Below are positions 43,889-53,635 of a stretch of DNA of 55,782 nucleotides, one piece after another. The translations under genes and the position numbers were made by a program. Below the pieces are notes generated by a model. That model searched no databases and was not told where the DNA came from. It worked only from the letters and a program-made list of their open reading frames with translations. Every line of letters begins with the position of its first letter. The first letter of the stretch is position 1. The stretch is from Pseudomonadales bacterium (GTDB lineage Bacteria > Pseudomonadota > Gammaproteobacteria > Pseudomonadales > Azotimanducaceae): contig JAFMIA010000015.1 in NCBI GenBank assembly GCA_017854255.1, forward strand, positions 1 to 55,782, written 5' to 3'.

Positions 43889-44386
43889 TAACCTCTCTAA
43901 TTCTTATTTGCCGAACGTCATACTGTTCGGTGGCCGTTCTTGACTCGTAATTTTGATTTTCCCTATCGGGCCCATGTAATGCGCGAAGTACTTTACGTCA
44001 TGATGGTCGGCGTCACGGGTTTGAATAAAGACCCCTGCAGTGGGTATGGGGTCGCAGACGCTCGTGCGCGTAATATAGATTATTAAAAAATCCTCGGCGC
44101 CGAAAAAATCGGGTTTAGATCTCGGTTCAGAGCAGGATGCAGAGAAGCGTCATTCAAGAAGGGTACTGCGGTCAATCGCGAAGGCGGTCCTAACCTTGGT
44201 CCAGTATTTGAAAGCGCGCCGGGTTACGCGCTGGCGCTAAGGGGGTTTGCCCTTTAGATCGATCTGTTTTGGCTTCTAGTCGGTCGTTCTAAAGCCCCGG
44301 TTAAAACTCGTATGCGCCTTGAATTCATTTTAGGACTGCGCCACAGTCAGTGCAGACGCGTTAGCGCTTTACAGAGGAGACATCTC
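43889..44386. other. Non-coding stretch before the C69 gene
   Basis: About 500 bp without a recognised gene. It holds small inverted repeats: CCGAAC/GTTCGG near 43912-43930 and GACCCC/GGGGTC near 44029-44053. It probably carries the promoter and leader of the C69 gene. Confidence 0.4.
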
Positions 44387-45877
44387 ATGCCGTTCAAACA
44401 AATTTGCTCGATGTACCTCTGCCTTGTGTGCCTGGGCCTTGTCTGGACGCCCGCTGGCTCGGCGAGCTATGCGATCTATATCGGCAAGAACCTGACGAAG
44501 GACGGCAGTGTCTTGATTGGCGGCTCTGGTGACGAGGTATCGAGCCACTGGTTAGAGGTCGTTGCTGGCGCAACTCATGCGCCGGGCGCCAGCATGACGG
44601 TCGGCGTCACCAGCGAGGCCTTCATGCCCGGTCAGTTTTCAAAAATCCCCCAGGCGCCTCAAACCTATCGCTACCTGACCATGAACTATTCTGAGTACGA
44701 GGGCTTCCCGCCACCGCTGACCAACGGCGGTCTCAATGAACACAATGTCGCAGGGCGCGATGTCTGGTCACCGTCGCGACCCGAACTGGTCTCCATGACG
44801 CCCAATCCCCAGACAGGTCCCCAGTATAGTGACCTGTCACGGATCGCCATGGAACGGGCCAAATCTGCCCGGGAAGCAGTACAGGTCATCGGCGCCCTTA
44901 TCGATGAATATGGCTATTCCACCTACGGTGGCAATTCGCACCTATTCGCGGATGAAGAGGAAGGCTGGGTTCTTTTAAATTTTGCTGGCGGGCAGGGATT
45001 ATGGATTGCCGAGCGACTCGGACCCGATGACATCCGCATGTCCTATCCGGGTTATATCGGTGACATCCCCCTCGATTTTCAACAGCGTGATGACTTTATG
45101 GGCTCGGCCAACTTCATTGATTTCGCGGTTGCCCAGGGATGGTTTGATGCTGGTAGTGGCGACGCTTTTAATGTGACGAAGATCTATGGTGTTGAAGCTG
45201 AGCGTTATCCTCGTAGTGAAATGGAAGCCGAACTCCGGGCCGCGGCGCCCATTGACCTGCGTGCCATGATGGATGCCGTGCGGGATCCCCGCATTGCCAA
45301 AGATTCCACCGGCTATGGTCAGGTGGCCGCCCTCAAACGCAATGCCCATCCCGAGCTCAATCTGCTGTGGATCGCGCCGACAAGCTCGGTCACCGCGCCT
45401 TTTATTCCTTATCGTATTGGGGTGCAGTCCATCGCCCCGCAGTTTGGTAAACACCGCTACCTCACCAAGGGTGAGGCGGCGGGTTTCCTGCTCGAAGACT
45501 GGCAGATTCAAGAGGCCACCGAGTTCTCTGGACGCACCTTTAAACGTTTGATGTACTTCACATGCGATCATCCTGAACAGTTTTTACCCGAGGTCACAGA
45601 GGCGCTCATGGCTTTTGAGGCGCGACTGATGGCGGAGCAAGAGACGGTTGTCGAGATCGTCTCCACACTATTCAAAGCAGGCAAAGATAATCTAGCAAAG
45701 GACTACCTCACGCAGTACAGCGCTGACGCCGGTGCTGCTGGGTTACGGCTGGGGAATGCGCTACTGGCCAGCATCGAGGCGCGCACCGAAGTGCTCTACG
45801 GTTACCGAGCGCCCGAAGGCGACGTGGTCAGTGAACTGACCTATGATCGAATCAGTTGCCAGATAAAGTCTGACTGA
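44387..45877 (+). CDS. Exported C69-family (PepD-like) dipeptidase with predicted Ser nucleophile
   Basis: 496 residues. The signal peptide ends near TPAGSA, and the mature chain would begin SYAIYIGKNLTKDGSVLIGG. This aligns with the start of C69 dipeptidases (C-T-T-I-L-V-G-K...DGS), an N-terminal-nucleophile family whose first residue is Cys; here it is Ser. Further family stretches: SEYEGFPPPLTNGGLNEHNVA and YSDLSRIAMERAKSAREAV (pieces), YGGNSHLFADEEEGW. ATG 44387 follows AGAGGAGA. Codon use appears richer in C-ending codons than in the neighbours, and both flanks are long non-coding stretches, which hints at a separate origin. Confidence 0.8.
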   Translation: MPFKQICSMYLCLVCLGLVWTPAGSASYAIYIGKNLTKDGSVLIGGSGDEVSSHWLEVVAGATHAPGASMTVGVTSEAFMPGQFSKIPQAPQTYRYLTMNYSEYEGFPPPLTNGGLNEHNVAGRDVWSPSRPELVSMTPNPQTGPQYSDLSRIAMERAKSAREAVQVIGALIDEYGYSTYGGNSHLFADEEEGWVLLNFAGGQGLWIAERLGPDDIRMSYPGYIGDIPLDFQQRDDFMGSANFIDFAVAQGWFDAGSGDAFNVTKIYGVEAERYPRSEMEAELRAAAPIDLRAMMDAVRDPRIAKDSTGYGQVAALKRNAHPELNLLWIAPTSSVTAPFIPYRIGVQSIAPQFGKHRYLTKGEAAGFLLEDWQIQEATEFSGRTFKRLMYFTCDHPEQFLPEVTEALMAFEARLMAEQETVVEIVSTLFKAGKDNLAKDYLTQYSADAGAAGLRLGNALLASIEARTEVLYGYRAPEGDVVSELTYDRISCQIKSD

Positions 45878-46259
45878 GGGTTCGGCCTTGATGTTGCGAT
45901 GGGGCAGGAAAAATTCGGCACTGATCCGTGCAACTTTTGCGTATTGATTGATCGGGGTAAAACCTGCCTGAAACCAAAAGCGCCCGATCTGCTTTCTTCC
46001 CTAGGCCACTGGGCGAGCATCTTCCTTTCAATCACGACCCTCAAATCACTGCAACGTGTTACAGGTGCGTGACGGGCGCAAGATGCCGGCTTGGCGACAA
46101 CGTCAATCTGTTAGTTGTAGACTCTTCGAAATGAGGTGATTGACGCGACAATTTTGCCTTTCGATGCTAGCAGGCTGTGTGATCTAACCGTTGGCTTGAC
46201 GACGCTTTGCTTAAAGTAGGGCGCTTCTTTTAACACTTTGATGAATGGTGGTGGGTTTT
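45878..46259. other. Intergenic stretch without recognised gene
   Basis: 382 bp between two plus-strand genes. Only short frames; a loose TTGACG / TAGGGC promoter-like pair near 46196-46222. Nothing else seen. Confidence 0.4.
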
Positions 46260-48137
46260 ATGAAATTACCTTATTGCTGTAATACTGCTTACTTTTATCG
46301 TTGTTTTTCACGTTGTGGTTTGTTGGTGGCCGCGCTTTTTCTAAGCGGCTGCGATCGTGTTGACACAGAAGCGCCCGCGATGACCCTCAACGACTGGTTC
46401 GACGCGCGTTATGAGGAGGAATTACAGTTCTCGCCCATAAGCCTTACCTATATGGGCCGCAAAGACCGAAATGACGAATTGGATGATATAAGCTTTGAAG
46501 GGTTTAAAGCGCACCTCGCCTGGAAGCAGCAAACCGTTGCTGATCTTGATCGGTTGTTCGACTACGACAGTCTGTCTATGGAAGAGCAGACGTCATTTGA
46601 TATCTGGATCTATCAATATGAGCGTATGCGCGGGGCTGAGGATTTTTTCTATAGTGGCCTGACGTTTGACCAAATGAATGGTGCGCAGAGCCAGCTTCCA
46701 ACTTTTCTGATTAATATTCATGAAGTGGATGATGCCGAAGACATGACGGCCTACATCGCGCGGATCAAAGCGGTGGGGCCCTACATGAGGACGGCATTAA
46801 ACAATGCCAAACGCACCTCGGCGCTGGGTGTCACCACGCCCGGATTCGCTTTGGACGGCGTCATAGAACAATCTAAAGCGATTCTTAGTGGTGCACCTTT
46901 TGCGGCCAACGAGTCTACCGGCGCGTCCAGTGAAGACAGTCCGATTTGGGCGGATATTAAACAGGAAATTGCCGTTTTACTTGAAACCTCACGGATCACT
47001 GTTGACCAAGGCGATCAATTACTGAGCAGCGCAAAGTCAGCGCTGCTACAAGATTTTCAACCCGCCTATCAAGCGGTCATTAACTGGGCGGAGGCTGAAC
47101 AAGATAAAGTGCCGACGAAGTCGACGGGTGTTGGCAGCCAACCCAATGGCGCCGCTTATTATGAATATCGTTTAGCCAGCCAGACCACGACCAGTTTGAG
47201 CGCTGATGAGATTCATAACATGGGGTTGGCTGAAGTTGCGCGCCTGCGCGACGAGATGGCCTTGATCATGGCGGAAGTGAATCATGAAGGCGACCTCGAT
47301 AGTTTTATGGACACGGTGCGCCGCGGTGACTGGAACTATTACCCCAATACGGACGTTGGACGACAAGCGTATTTAGACGATGCCACAACGGCGATTAACG
47401 CCTTGAAGCAGCAGATCCCAGATTATTTTGGCCTACTGCCTAAGGCGGACTTGGTCGTCAAGCGGGTCGAGTCGTTTCGAGAGCGCGACGGTGCCGCCCA
47501 GCATTACTATCGAGGAACCGCTGATGGCGCGCGTCCAGGCGTTTATTATGCCCACTTGTCCGATATGACGACGATGCCAAAAAGTTTGTTGGAGGTTGTT
47601 GCCTATCACGAGGGTATCCCCGGCCATCACATGCAAATCTCCATTGCTCAGGAATTACAGGGGCTGCCATTGTTTAGAACGCGCGCTGGCTTTACGGTCT
47701 ATAGTGAGGGCTGGGCGCTGTACTCTGAGGTGTTGGCGAAAGAGATGCCAACAACCTACGTGAGCGCCTATTCGCGCTTTGGCCAGCTGACGTCTGAAAT
47801 ATGGCGCGCCATCCGTCTTGTGGTCGACACCGGGTTGCATGCTCGCGGTTGGACGGAGCAAGAGGCGATTGATTATTTTCTGGCCAACTCGCCCCAGCCT
47901 TTAGAGAACGTCCGGTCTGAAATACAACGCTATATCATCATGCCGGGTCAGGCGACGAGCTATAAAATTGGCATGCTGAAAATCCAAAGTCTGCGGACGA
48001 AGGCGGAATTAGCCTTAGGCGAAAAATTTGATATACGGGCCTTTCACGACACAGTACTTGGCGGCGGCGCGCTGCCCTTGTTTCTGCTGGAGCGGCGAGT
48101 AGACCGTTGGATCGAGCGTGCTCTGAAGCAGGCTTGA
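46260..48137 (+). CDS. DUF885-family lipoprotein, predicted metal-dependent peptidase-like
   Basis: 625 residues. A lipoprotein signal with lipobox FLSGC is near residue 31. The family mark VVAYHEGIPGHHMQI lies near residue 455; it resembles a HExxH-like metal site. The rest is helical, typical for DUF885 (600 residues). Members are exported or lipid-anchored and predicted to hydrolyse peptides, but direct evidence is scarce. ATG 46260 follows GGTGGTGGG; GTG 46245 is possible. Next to the C69 protein it may belong to a peptide-processing set. Confidence 0.85.
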   Translation: MKLPYCCNTAYFYRCFSRCGLLVAALFLSGCDRVDTEAPAMTLNDWFDARYEEELQFSPISLTYMGRKDRNDELDDISFEGFKAHLAWKQQTVADLDRLFDYDSLSMEEQTSFDIWIYQYERMRGAEDFFYSGLTFDQMNGAQSQLPTFLINIHEVDDAEDMTAYIARIKAVGPYMRTALNNAKRTSALGVTTPGFALDGVIEQSKAILSGAPFAANESTGASSEDSPIWADIKQEIAVLLETSRITVDQGDQLLSSAKSALLQDFQPAYQAVINWAEAEQDKVPTKSTGVGSQPNGAAYYEYRLASQTTTSLSADEIHNMGLAEVARLRDEMALIMAEVNHEGDLDSFMDTVRRGDWNYYPNTDVGRQAYLDDATTAINALKQQIPDYFGLLPKADLVVKRVESFRERDGAAQHYYRGTADGARPGVYYAHLSDMTTMPKSLLEVVAYHEGIPGHHMQISIAQELQGLPLFRTRAGFTVYSEGWALYSEVLAKEMPTTYVSAYSRFGQLTSEIWRAIRLVVDTGLHARGWTEQEAIDYFLANSPQPLENVRSEIQRYIIMPGQATSYKIGMLKIQSLRTKAELALGEKFDIRAFHDTVLGGGALPLFLLERRVDRWIERALKQA

Positions 48138-48208
48138 CCAATGATCAACGTCCAAAAGACTAAAAAGACCTTGTTAAGATCGAAAGAGGTGATCTAGAGA
48201 CCGTTGCG

Positions 48209-48637
48209 ATGGATGAAGTCGAACTTGTTGAATTAACGAAGAACGCTTGCACGCTCCTAGACCGGGTTGCGAGCGAGGTTTTTGATGGCCCGGTGGACCC
48301 TGTCCAACTGGCGGCCTTTATCGCTGATCCCCGCCATATTATGGTTTTGGCCGTCAAGGACGCTTGGGTTGTGGGCATGGGATCGGCTGTTGAGTACTTC
48401 CACCCGGATAAAAATCCTCAGTGCTGGATTAACGAAGTTGGGGTAGGCGCTGATTATCGTGGTCAGAGAATTGGGGTCATGATCACTGAGTGGTTAATAC
48501 AGCGGGCAAAAGCGCTCGGGTGTGACGCGGTTTGGCTGGCGACCGAGGCCGACAATTTGGCAGCGGAGCGGTGCTATCAGCGTGTTCAGCCTCAACCCAT
48601 TAGCACGCCCGTTGTGATGTACGATTTTAAGCTTTAA
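48209..48637 (+). CDS. GNAT-family N-acetyltransferase
   Basis: 142 residues. The GNAT motif A is visible in INEVGVGADYRGQRIGVMITEWLI (parts NEVGVGADYRGQRIG), giving the acetyl-CoA pyrophosphate loop RGQRIG. The end WLATEADNLAAERCYQRV is motif B, and DPRHIMVLAVKDAWVVG precedes it. The layout resembles the AAC(3)-I/small-molecule group, but the substrate is unknown. AAAGAGG stands before ATG 48209. It follows the DUF885 gene by 71 bp. Confidence 0.85.
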   Translation: MDEVELVELTKNACTLLDRVASEVFDGPVDPVQLAAFIADPRHIMVLAVKDAWVVGMGSAVEYFHPDKNPQCWINEVGVGADYRGQRIGVMITEWLIQRAKALGCDAVWLATEADNLAAERCYQRVQPQPISTPVVMYDFKL

Positions 48638-49121
48638 CAGGTTAGATAACCGGTTTGCCAAATGTCATGGTTGGGCGACGCGGCGTCAGCGTGTCTTCAA
48701 TCGAGCCGGCATAGCGTTATAAGTCGTGTTGGTTCGTGGTTATGATTTTAAGTTGTTGCCGGCAATGCCGATTGGGAGCACGCGAAGGTGCGCTGGACCG
48801 CCAACTGGATCCCTTCGAGCAGGTTCCTCATCACCGGTTGCTTGTTTTTGTGATTAACGGCGGTATTGGCCATTGCGAGTCAGGCAACAACCAAGCGTTC
48901 ATCGGTCTGTTGCCCGGGCATTAATTTATGCTGGACACAAATCAACCTTCAAAGTGATTTTGGCTCAGCGGCAGTAGAATTATGTCGCCAATTAATGCGC
49001 CAGCTATCTTTATCAGTAACCCTTTTTAGTCGCGCGTTATGTGATAACCTTCGCGAGGTCTGAGTTTGTGATGGTGATAGCAGATTGGACTTACTTTTTG
49101 TCACCAAAGGTAGATAGAGTT
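48638..49121 (+). other. Intergenic stretch including the cold-shock gene leader
   Basis: 484 bp before the cold-shock gene. No recognised gene. A long untranslated leader, as known for cspA-type genes, could fill part of it; I could not identify a classical cold box. Confidence 0.4.
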
Positions 49122-49328
49122 ATGAGTAAAGGTACAGTTAAGTGGTTTAATGCAGACAAAGGTTTCGGTTTTATTACACCAGAAGACGGCGGCAAAGATT
49201 TGTTTGTTCATCATTCAGAAATTCAAGCAGGCGGCGGTTTCGCAACATTGAATGACGGCCAAGCGGTTGAATTCGAAGTTGGTGAAGGCCAGAAAGGGCC
49301 TTGCGCTAATAAAGTGGTAGCCGTTTAA
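49122..49328 (+). CDS. Cold-shock protein (CspA family)
   Basis: 68 residues, a single cold-shock domain: [21 protein letters not shown] with RNP-1-like KGFGFI, FVHHSEI with RNP-2-like LFVHH, and an end at ANKVVAV. It binds single-stranded RNA/DNA and unwinds mRNA structure. ATG 49122 follows a weak site (GGTAGATAGAGTT); the frame is open from 49041. Standing alone, it is expected to be controlled through its long leader. Confidence 0.95.
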   Translation: MSKGTVKWFNADKGFGFITPEDGGKDLFVHHSEIQAGGGFATLNDGQAVEFEVGEGQKGPCANKVVAV

Positions 49329-49819
49329 TTTTGTTGTAAAAAATTAGGGAAGTCGGTTGCGCTACGCGCGATCGCTTGCTTAAGGTTTGCGCAAATTTTT
49401 CTCAGGTTTTGGCAGTGCCCTGTAGGCACTTGCAGCAATATCCAGATAGTCTCTGGCGTTGGTGCGAAGATCTTAGCACTGCAGCCAGGTGAATAGACAG
49501 CGACTGGTCCTGTGTTCGTTCACGAATTGCAGGACGATTCGCATCCCAGGTTCAGGTTGGCCTCCTTACAATTCTGGCGTTTTGCGCCCGAATTGTTTTT
49601 TGTGGGCGAAAAGAAAGTTCCGCTTAGTTTGATGCAAGGCGCAAAACAGGCCGCGCGAAAGCGCCCTGTGGGCTTCGCCGTGATGAATGTCGACGCCAAG
49701 CAGGCTTCAGAAAAAGCAGAGGAAGGTCATCACGCAAGGCCCTTCCGCCAGCGACCGTCTAGGAATGCGCGCGATGTGATGACCGCTGACATTGACTCGG
49801 CATTATTGCCAGGCAAACC
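49329..49819. other. Intergenic stretch without recognised gene
   Basis: 491 bp. A plus-strand frame (49512-49892) is open but overlaps the opposite exported-protein gene and matches no family. Short hairpins: GTGCC/GGCAC near 49414-49430 and CGCCC/GGGCG near 49585-49615. Confidence 0.4.
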
Positions 49820-50254
49820 TCACTTTATCGCGAGATCGGCGGCCTCGAAGACAAGGGTTTTGGTCACGAAATTAAGCGTGCCGACCGCGTAGGTAAATTT
49901 GCCATTACTGGCTGCATCCAAGGTGTGTAGTTTAAATAGGTTGCCATCCTTAACGTAAACGCCTTGTAACGTTGCTGTGACGATATCCTCCCCGTTTTGT
50001 GTCCAGGCAAAACCCGTAAACTCGCCTCGATCGCCCAATGCCTGCTTGTCCGTAAAGACATACGACAGATAGGCGCGACCATAAGGTCCCGCTTCTCCTG
50101 AGGCCGATACCTCATAGTCCTTGCCGTCTCGGGTAAACGTGGAATCGATGGTAAATTGTGCTTGAAAATGATTGCTCAACTTCGGCGCAAGTGCGTCCCC
50201 TAACGCGCCCACTGACAAGACCAATCCCATAACCAACAACATTAAATGTTTCAT
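49820..50254 (-). CDS. Exported protein of unknown function (144 aa)
   Basis: The signal peptide (MLLVMGLVLSVGALGDALA) is followed by a beta-rich domain with many alternating hydrophobic/polar strands (FQAQFTIDSTFTRDGKDYEV, ATLQGVYVKDGNLFKL). No cysteine and no family recognised. A ribosome site AAGAGATG lies just upstream of ATG 50254, with GCAGGAAGAGA. It may bind a ligand in the periplasm, but nothing shows this. Confidence 0.65.
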   Translation of the reverse strand: MKHLMLLVMGLVLSVGALGDALAPKLSNHFQAQFTIDSTFTRDGKDYEVSASGEAGPYGRAYLSYVFTDKQALGDRGEFTGFAWTQNGEDIVTATLQGVYVKDGNLFKLHTLDAASNGKFTYAVGTLNFVTKTLVFEAADLAIK

Positions 50255-50434
50255 CTCTTCCTGCTCCTTGATGGTGAGGCTACAAGGCTAGGACGCGACT
50301 GCCCGTTGATCAAGTTTCGTTCGGGTTTGGTTAAGGCCTTATTTGGCTAACGCAAGGGTAACGGCTAGATCACCAGGAATAGGGACTCGTTTCTGCGCTC
50401 AAAATATGTTGGTATCCGCATCAGCCGCTCAGTC

Positions 50435-51244
50435 TTAGTTCATCTCCATGCCGCCTGCAACGGTGAGCGCGATACCGGTTACGTTATTGGCGCGGGCGAG
50501 ATAGAGCACGGCATCCGCCATATCCTGCGCGGTCTGGGCGACCCCCATCGGAATCAGCTGCTGGGTTTGGGTTGCGAAATCAACGGGTGTTGCATTGTCA
50601 GCATTGTTCTTTGGGATCAAATGATCCAGCCACATCGCGGTGCCGACGATGCCGGGGCAGATGGCATTCACTCGGATCTTATCCTGGGCAAGTTCCTGAG
50701 CCATAGACTGGGTGATCCCGATTGCCGCGAATTTCGAGCCGCAATAGGCGGCCATGTTCGACACGCCCTTCTTTCCCGCAATCGACGCCGTGTTAACAAT
50801 GCTGGCATTGTCGGCAACCAAAAGGTGCGGAATAGCGGCCTTCGACATCAGGAAAATACCCTTGGTGTTAACGGCAAAAATCCGATCCCAGGCCGCTTCA
50901 CTGAATTCTGTAATGGGGCCGGAGTCAACGATCCCGGCATTGTTCACCAGCAAGTTGAGTTGGCCAAAGGTCTCGATGGTTTTTTGAACGGCCTGCTCAC
51001 ACGCTGCGTTATTGGTGACATCGACCGTGCATACCGCGAAAGGCGGGGTGTTATCGGCGAGCGGCGAGTCGGTCTGTAGCGCCTGCGCGATATCGCTCGA
51101 TTGTCCGAGTTCATAGTTCCAGGCTTGGTTTGCCCCAAGATCTGCGGCCATGACGCGATAGCCTGCGGCGATGAGACTTTGCGCGATGGCAAGGCCAATC
51201 CCCCGGGCCGCGCCGGTGACCAAGGCAACAGGCGCTTGGCTCAT
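50435..51244 (-). CDS. SDR-family oxidoreductase
   Basis: 269 residues: TGAARGIGLAIAQSL, NNAGIVDSGP, YCGSK (in AAYCGSKFAAIG) near residue 170, NAICPGIVGTAMW, and the end AGGMEMN. The catalytic Tyr-x-x-x-Lys is intact. Start ATG overlaps the stop of the upstream esterase gene (ATGA), so the two are translated together. It would oxidise or reduce a product of that esterase or of the nearby BVMO pathway. Confidence 0.88.
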   Translation of the reverse strand: MSQAPVALVTGAARGIGLAIAQSLIAAGYRVMAADLGANQAWNYELGQSSDIAQALQTDSPLADNTPPFAVCTVDVTNNAACEQAVQKTIETFGQLNLLVNNAGIVDSGPITEFSEAAWDRIFAVNTKGIFLMSKAAIPHLLVADNASIVNTASIAGKKGVSNMAAYCGSKFAAIGITQSMAQELAQDKIRVNAICPGIVGTAMWLDHLIPKNNADNATPVDFATQTQQLIPMGVAQTAQDMADAVLYLARANNVTGIALTVAGGMEMN

Positions 51245-52218
51245 AAGGCTTCTCCTGCAAAGGCCGATTTCAGCGCGCTCACCACCGCTTCAAGCAGGCG
51301 GCGGCCGTCATCGGTGACCGGTGCCAGTTGCATCAGCAAATGCACTTGGCCGGGCCAGTTTGAAAGGGTCACGGTATTGCCAGCCTCGGTTAACCGGTTT
51401 GCATAAGCAATGCCCTCATCTCGGAGCGGGTCGAGTTCGCAGACCGCGATGTAGGCGGGCGCAAGGTTCGATAAGTCCTCAGCTAGAATCGGTGATAGGC
51501 GCCAATCGCTGGCGGACAAAGTCGTTTCTGATCCAGAAAGCGTCTCTCGCGCAAAAAACCGCATGGTCTCTAGGGTGAGCAATGGGCTGTCTTTGTTCTC
51601 ATCAATTGATGGGTAGGCGAAGTCGTGCACGTCATCGAGATAAGATCGGGTATCGGTGACGGGATACAGCAGGATCTGTAACGCGAGTGAGATTCCTTCT
51701 GCTCGCGCGCAAATTGCGAGATAAGCCGCGAGATTGCCGCCGGCTGAGTCGCCCCCAATCGCGATTTTCTTGGGGTCGATGTCAAATTCATCGGGGTTGC
51801 TTGCGATGTATCGCAGCGCATCGAGACTGTCGATATGACCCGAGGGAAAGGGGTGTTCGGGTGCAAGCCGATAGTCCACACTGATGACGGTCGCCCCGCT
51901 TAACTGCGCTAGCTGCCGGCACTGATGATCATGGGTGTCTAGATCTCCGATCACCCAGCCGCCGGCGTGATAGTACACAAGGCAAGGTGCTTCACTTTGT
52001 TCATGATCCCGGTAAATGCGGATCGGAATCTCGCCAAGTGAGCCTGCAATCGTGGTGTTTTGCACGCTTTGAAGCGCTGGCCCGGGCCCAAAGGCCGCGG
52101 CAATGCCAAGATAACCAGCACGAGACGTAGCAGGTGATGGCGGTCTGACTGGCGCCTCGGGATCAACGCCTGCAAAAAGCGTTGCTAAAAACGCAGCGGT
52201 TTGGGGGTTAAGGGCCAT
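51241..52218 (-). CDS. Alpha/beta hydrolase, HSL (hormone-sensitive lipase)-type esterase
   Basis: 325 residues. Oxyanion motif YYHAGGWVIGDLD (HAGG variant of HGGG) near residue 85, nucleophile elbow IGGDSAGGNLAAY near 155, Asp in CELDPLRDEG and His in GQVHLLMQ. It hydrolyses short or medium-chain esters, possibly lactone/ester products of the Baeyer-Villiger-type monooxygenase encoded 2 kb away. ATG 52218 follows TCAGGAG; an upstream start at 52248 is weaker. It overlaps the SDR gene by 4 bp. Confidence 0.9.
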   Translation of the reverse strand: MALNPQTAAFLATLFAGVDPEAPVRPPSPATSRAGYLGIAAAFGPGPALQSVQNTTIAGSLGEIPIRIYRDHEQSEAPCLVYYHAGGWVIGDLDTHDHQCRQLAQLSGATVISVDYRLAPEHPFPSGHIDSLDALRYIASNPDEFDIDPKKIAIGGDSAGGNLAAYLAICARAEGISLALQILLYPVTDTRSYLDDVHDFAYPSIDENKDSPLLTLETMRFFARETLSGSETTLSASDWRLSPILAEDLSNLAPAYIAVCELDPLRDEGIAYANRLTEAGNTVTLSNWPGQVHLLMQLAPVTDDGRRLLEAVVSALKSAFAGEAL

Positions 52219-52451
52219 ATAGCGTACTCCTGAGGGCAAGGTTGCCAAGCATCGCCCAGGCCTTGCTGCAGGTCAATCACGTGCCTGGCATCTGGGTATC
52301 AATAACCGCGCCGCTTGCGCTTACTCACTTTCTTGGTATGTCCGAATCGTTCAAGTGATCCCGCATCGGCAAAACCCGGTTCTTGGCGCAACAAAAGTGG
52401 CTCAGCTCAAGTATCATGGGTAGATTCAAAAATAATTTAAGGAGAACAGCG

Positions 52452-53522
52452 ATGGCGCCAATTCCTCAAGGTGGCACCGTAGCCGTAACAGGCAGCGCGG
52501 GCTTTATTGGCGGTTGGGTTGTGCACCAACTATTAGAGGAAGGCTATCGGGTGCGGGCTTGCGTGCGCGACGCGAATGACGACGACAAAGTGGGTTTCTT
52601 AAAAGCAATGCCCGGTTATGCCTCGGGTCGTCTGTCTCTGCATTCCGCAAACTTGGATGAAGCGGGCTGTTTTGATGAGATCTTTAAAGGCTGCCAGGGT
52701 GTGGCGCACTTATCTCACGTCAGCACCTACGATGACATGGAGTATGTGAAGCGGGTTTGCGATCACGTTATCAATAGCGTCAATCAGTCGGAAACGGTGA
52801 ATCGAGTGGTGGTGACGTCCAGTATTGCAGCGGTCATGTCCGAGTCCGATATGCAGGAACTTGTGCGCCGACCGGTGCTTTACGAAGACCGCTATCCCGA
52901 TGAGCAAAACCCGAAACGTCAAGCCAATCGCGGACAAGGTTATTCCATGGGCAAGGTGCTGGCTGAACGGGCCTTTGCCGATGCGGCTGAGGAGAGTGGT
53001 CGATGGGACGCGATTACCTGTTGTCCTGGGGATAACGTGGGGCCGATCCTGTCGGCGCATCAGAAGAATTTTGGCCCCTGGCAGCATCATATCGAGACCA
53101 TGCTGCTGGGTCAGTACTCACAGAACGTGATCGGTGCGTACCGGGCTTGGTTTACGGTTGACGTGCGAGACGTTGCCGAGGCGCACATCCGAATGCTTGA
53201 AAGCGTTAACGTGCAAAATGGCGAGCGATACATTGCTTGGTCGACCGAGACCCGCAATGTCGAAGACGTTTGCGCAAGTATCGATCGGCTGCTGCCAGAG
53301 CTGGGTTTTGCGGGTGCTGAACTCATTGACCCATTGCCTGAATCGGTGCAGGCGAAAGAGGCGCAATTTCGAGCCATTTGGGGCGGTTGCGATCTGCGCA
53401 ATGATCGCATTTGTGACACGCTCGGCATGGCGTTTCGGCCGCTGGACGTTTCCATTCGAGACTGTGTGGAAACGCTCATCTCCGTCGGGGGCGTTGAGCC
53501 CGTGCGAAGGCCGGGGTTTTAG
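52452..53522 (+). CDS. Extended SDR / NAD-dependent epimerase-dehydratase (DFR-like)
   Basis: 356 residues. Cofactor motif TGSAGFIGGWVVHQL near residue 12, substrate-side VVTSSIAAVM near 120, Tyr-x-x-x-Lys in GYSMGKVLAER near 160, and CCPGDNVGP after it. This is the dihydroflavonol reductase/3-beta-HSD-like group that works on NADPH-dependent ketone reduction or epimerisation. ATG 52452 follows AAGGAGAA; the frame is open to 52383. It is divergent from the esterase-SDR pair. The substrate is unknown. Confidence 0.85.
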   Translation: MAPIPQGGTVAVTGSAGFIGGWVVHQLLEEGYRVRACVRDANDDDKVGFLKAMPGYASGRLSLHSANLDEAGCFDEIFKGCQGVAHLSHVSTYDDMEYVKRVCDHVINSVNQSETVNRVVVTSSIAAVMSESDMQELVRRPVLYEDRYPDEQNPKRQANRGQGYSMGKVLAERAFADAAEESGRWDAITCCPGDNVGPILSAHQKNFGPWQHHIETMLLGQYSQNVIGAYRAWFTVDVRDVAEAHIRMLESVNVQNGERYIAWSTETRNVEDVCASIDRLLPELGFAGAELIDPLPESVQAKEAQFRAIWGGCDLRNDRICDTLGMAFRPLDVSIRDCVETLISVGGVEPVRRPGF

Positions 53523-53635
53523 CACGGGATCATTGGGTCTGCGAGACGACCCGATAGTTTGGAACAGATACTGAAGTGGGCCCTAATTGTACCCGGAAGT
53601 TGGCACTCAAAAAGCGCCTATAAAATCCGAATGCT

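Noticed and set aside
48736-48924. 62-codon frame upstream of the cold-shock gene
   Set aside because: No family similarity or ribosome site; more likely part of the untranslated leader region.
49512-49892. 126-codon plus-strand frame after the cold-shock gene
   Set aside because: Its 3' part is antisense to the exported-protein gene at 49820-50254 and it resembles no family.
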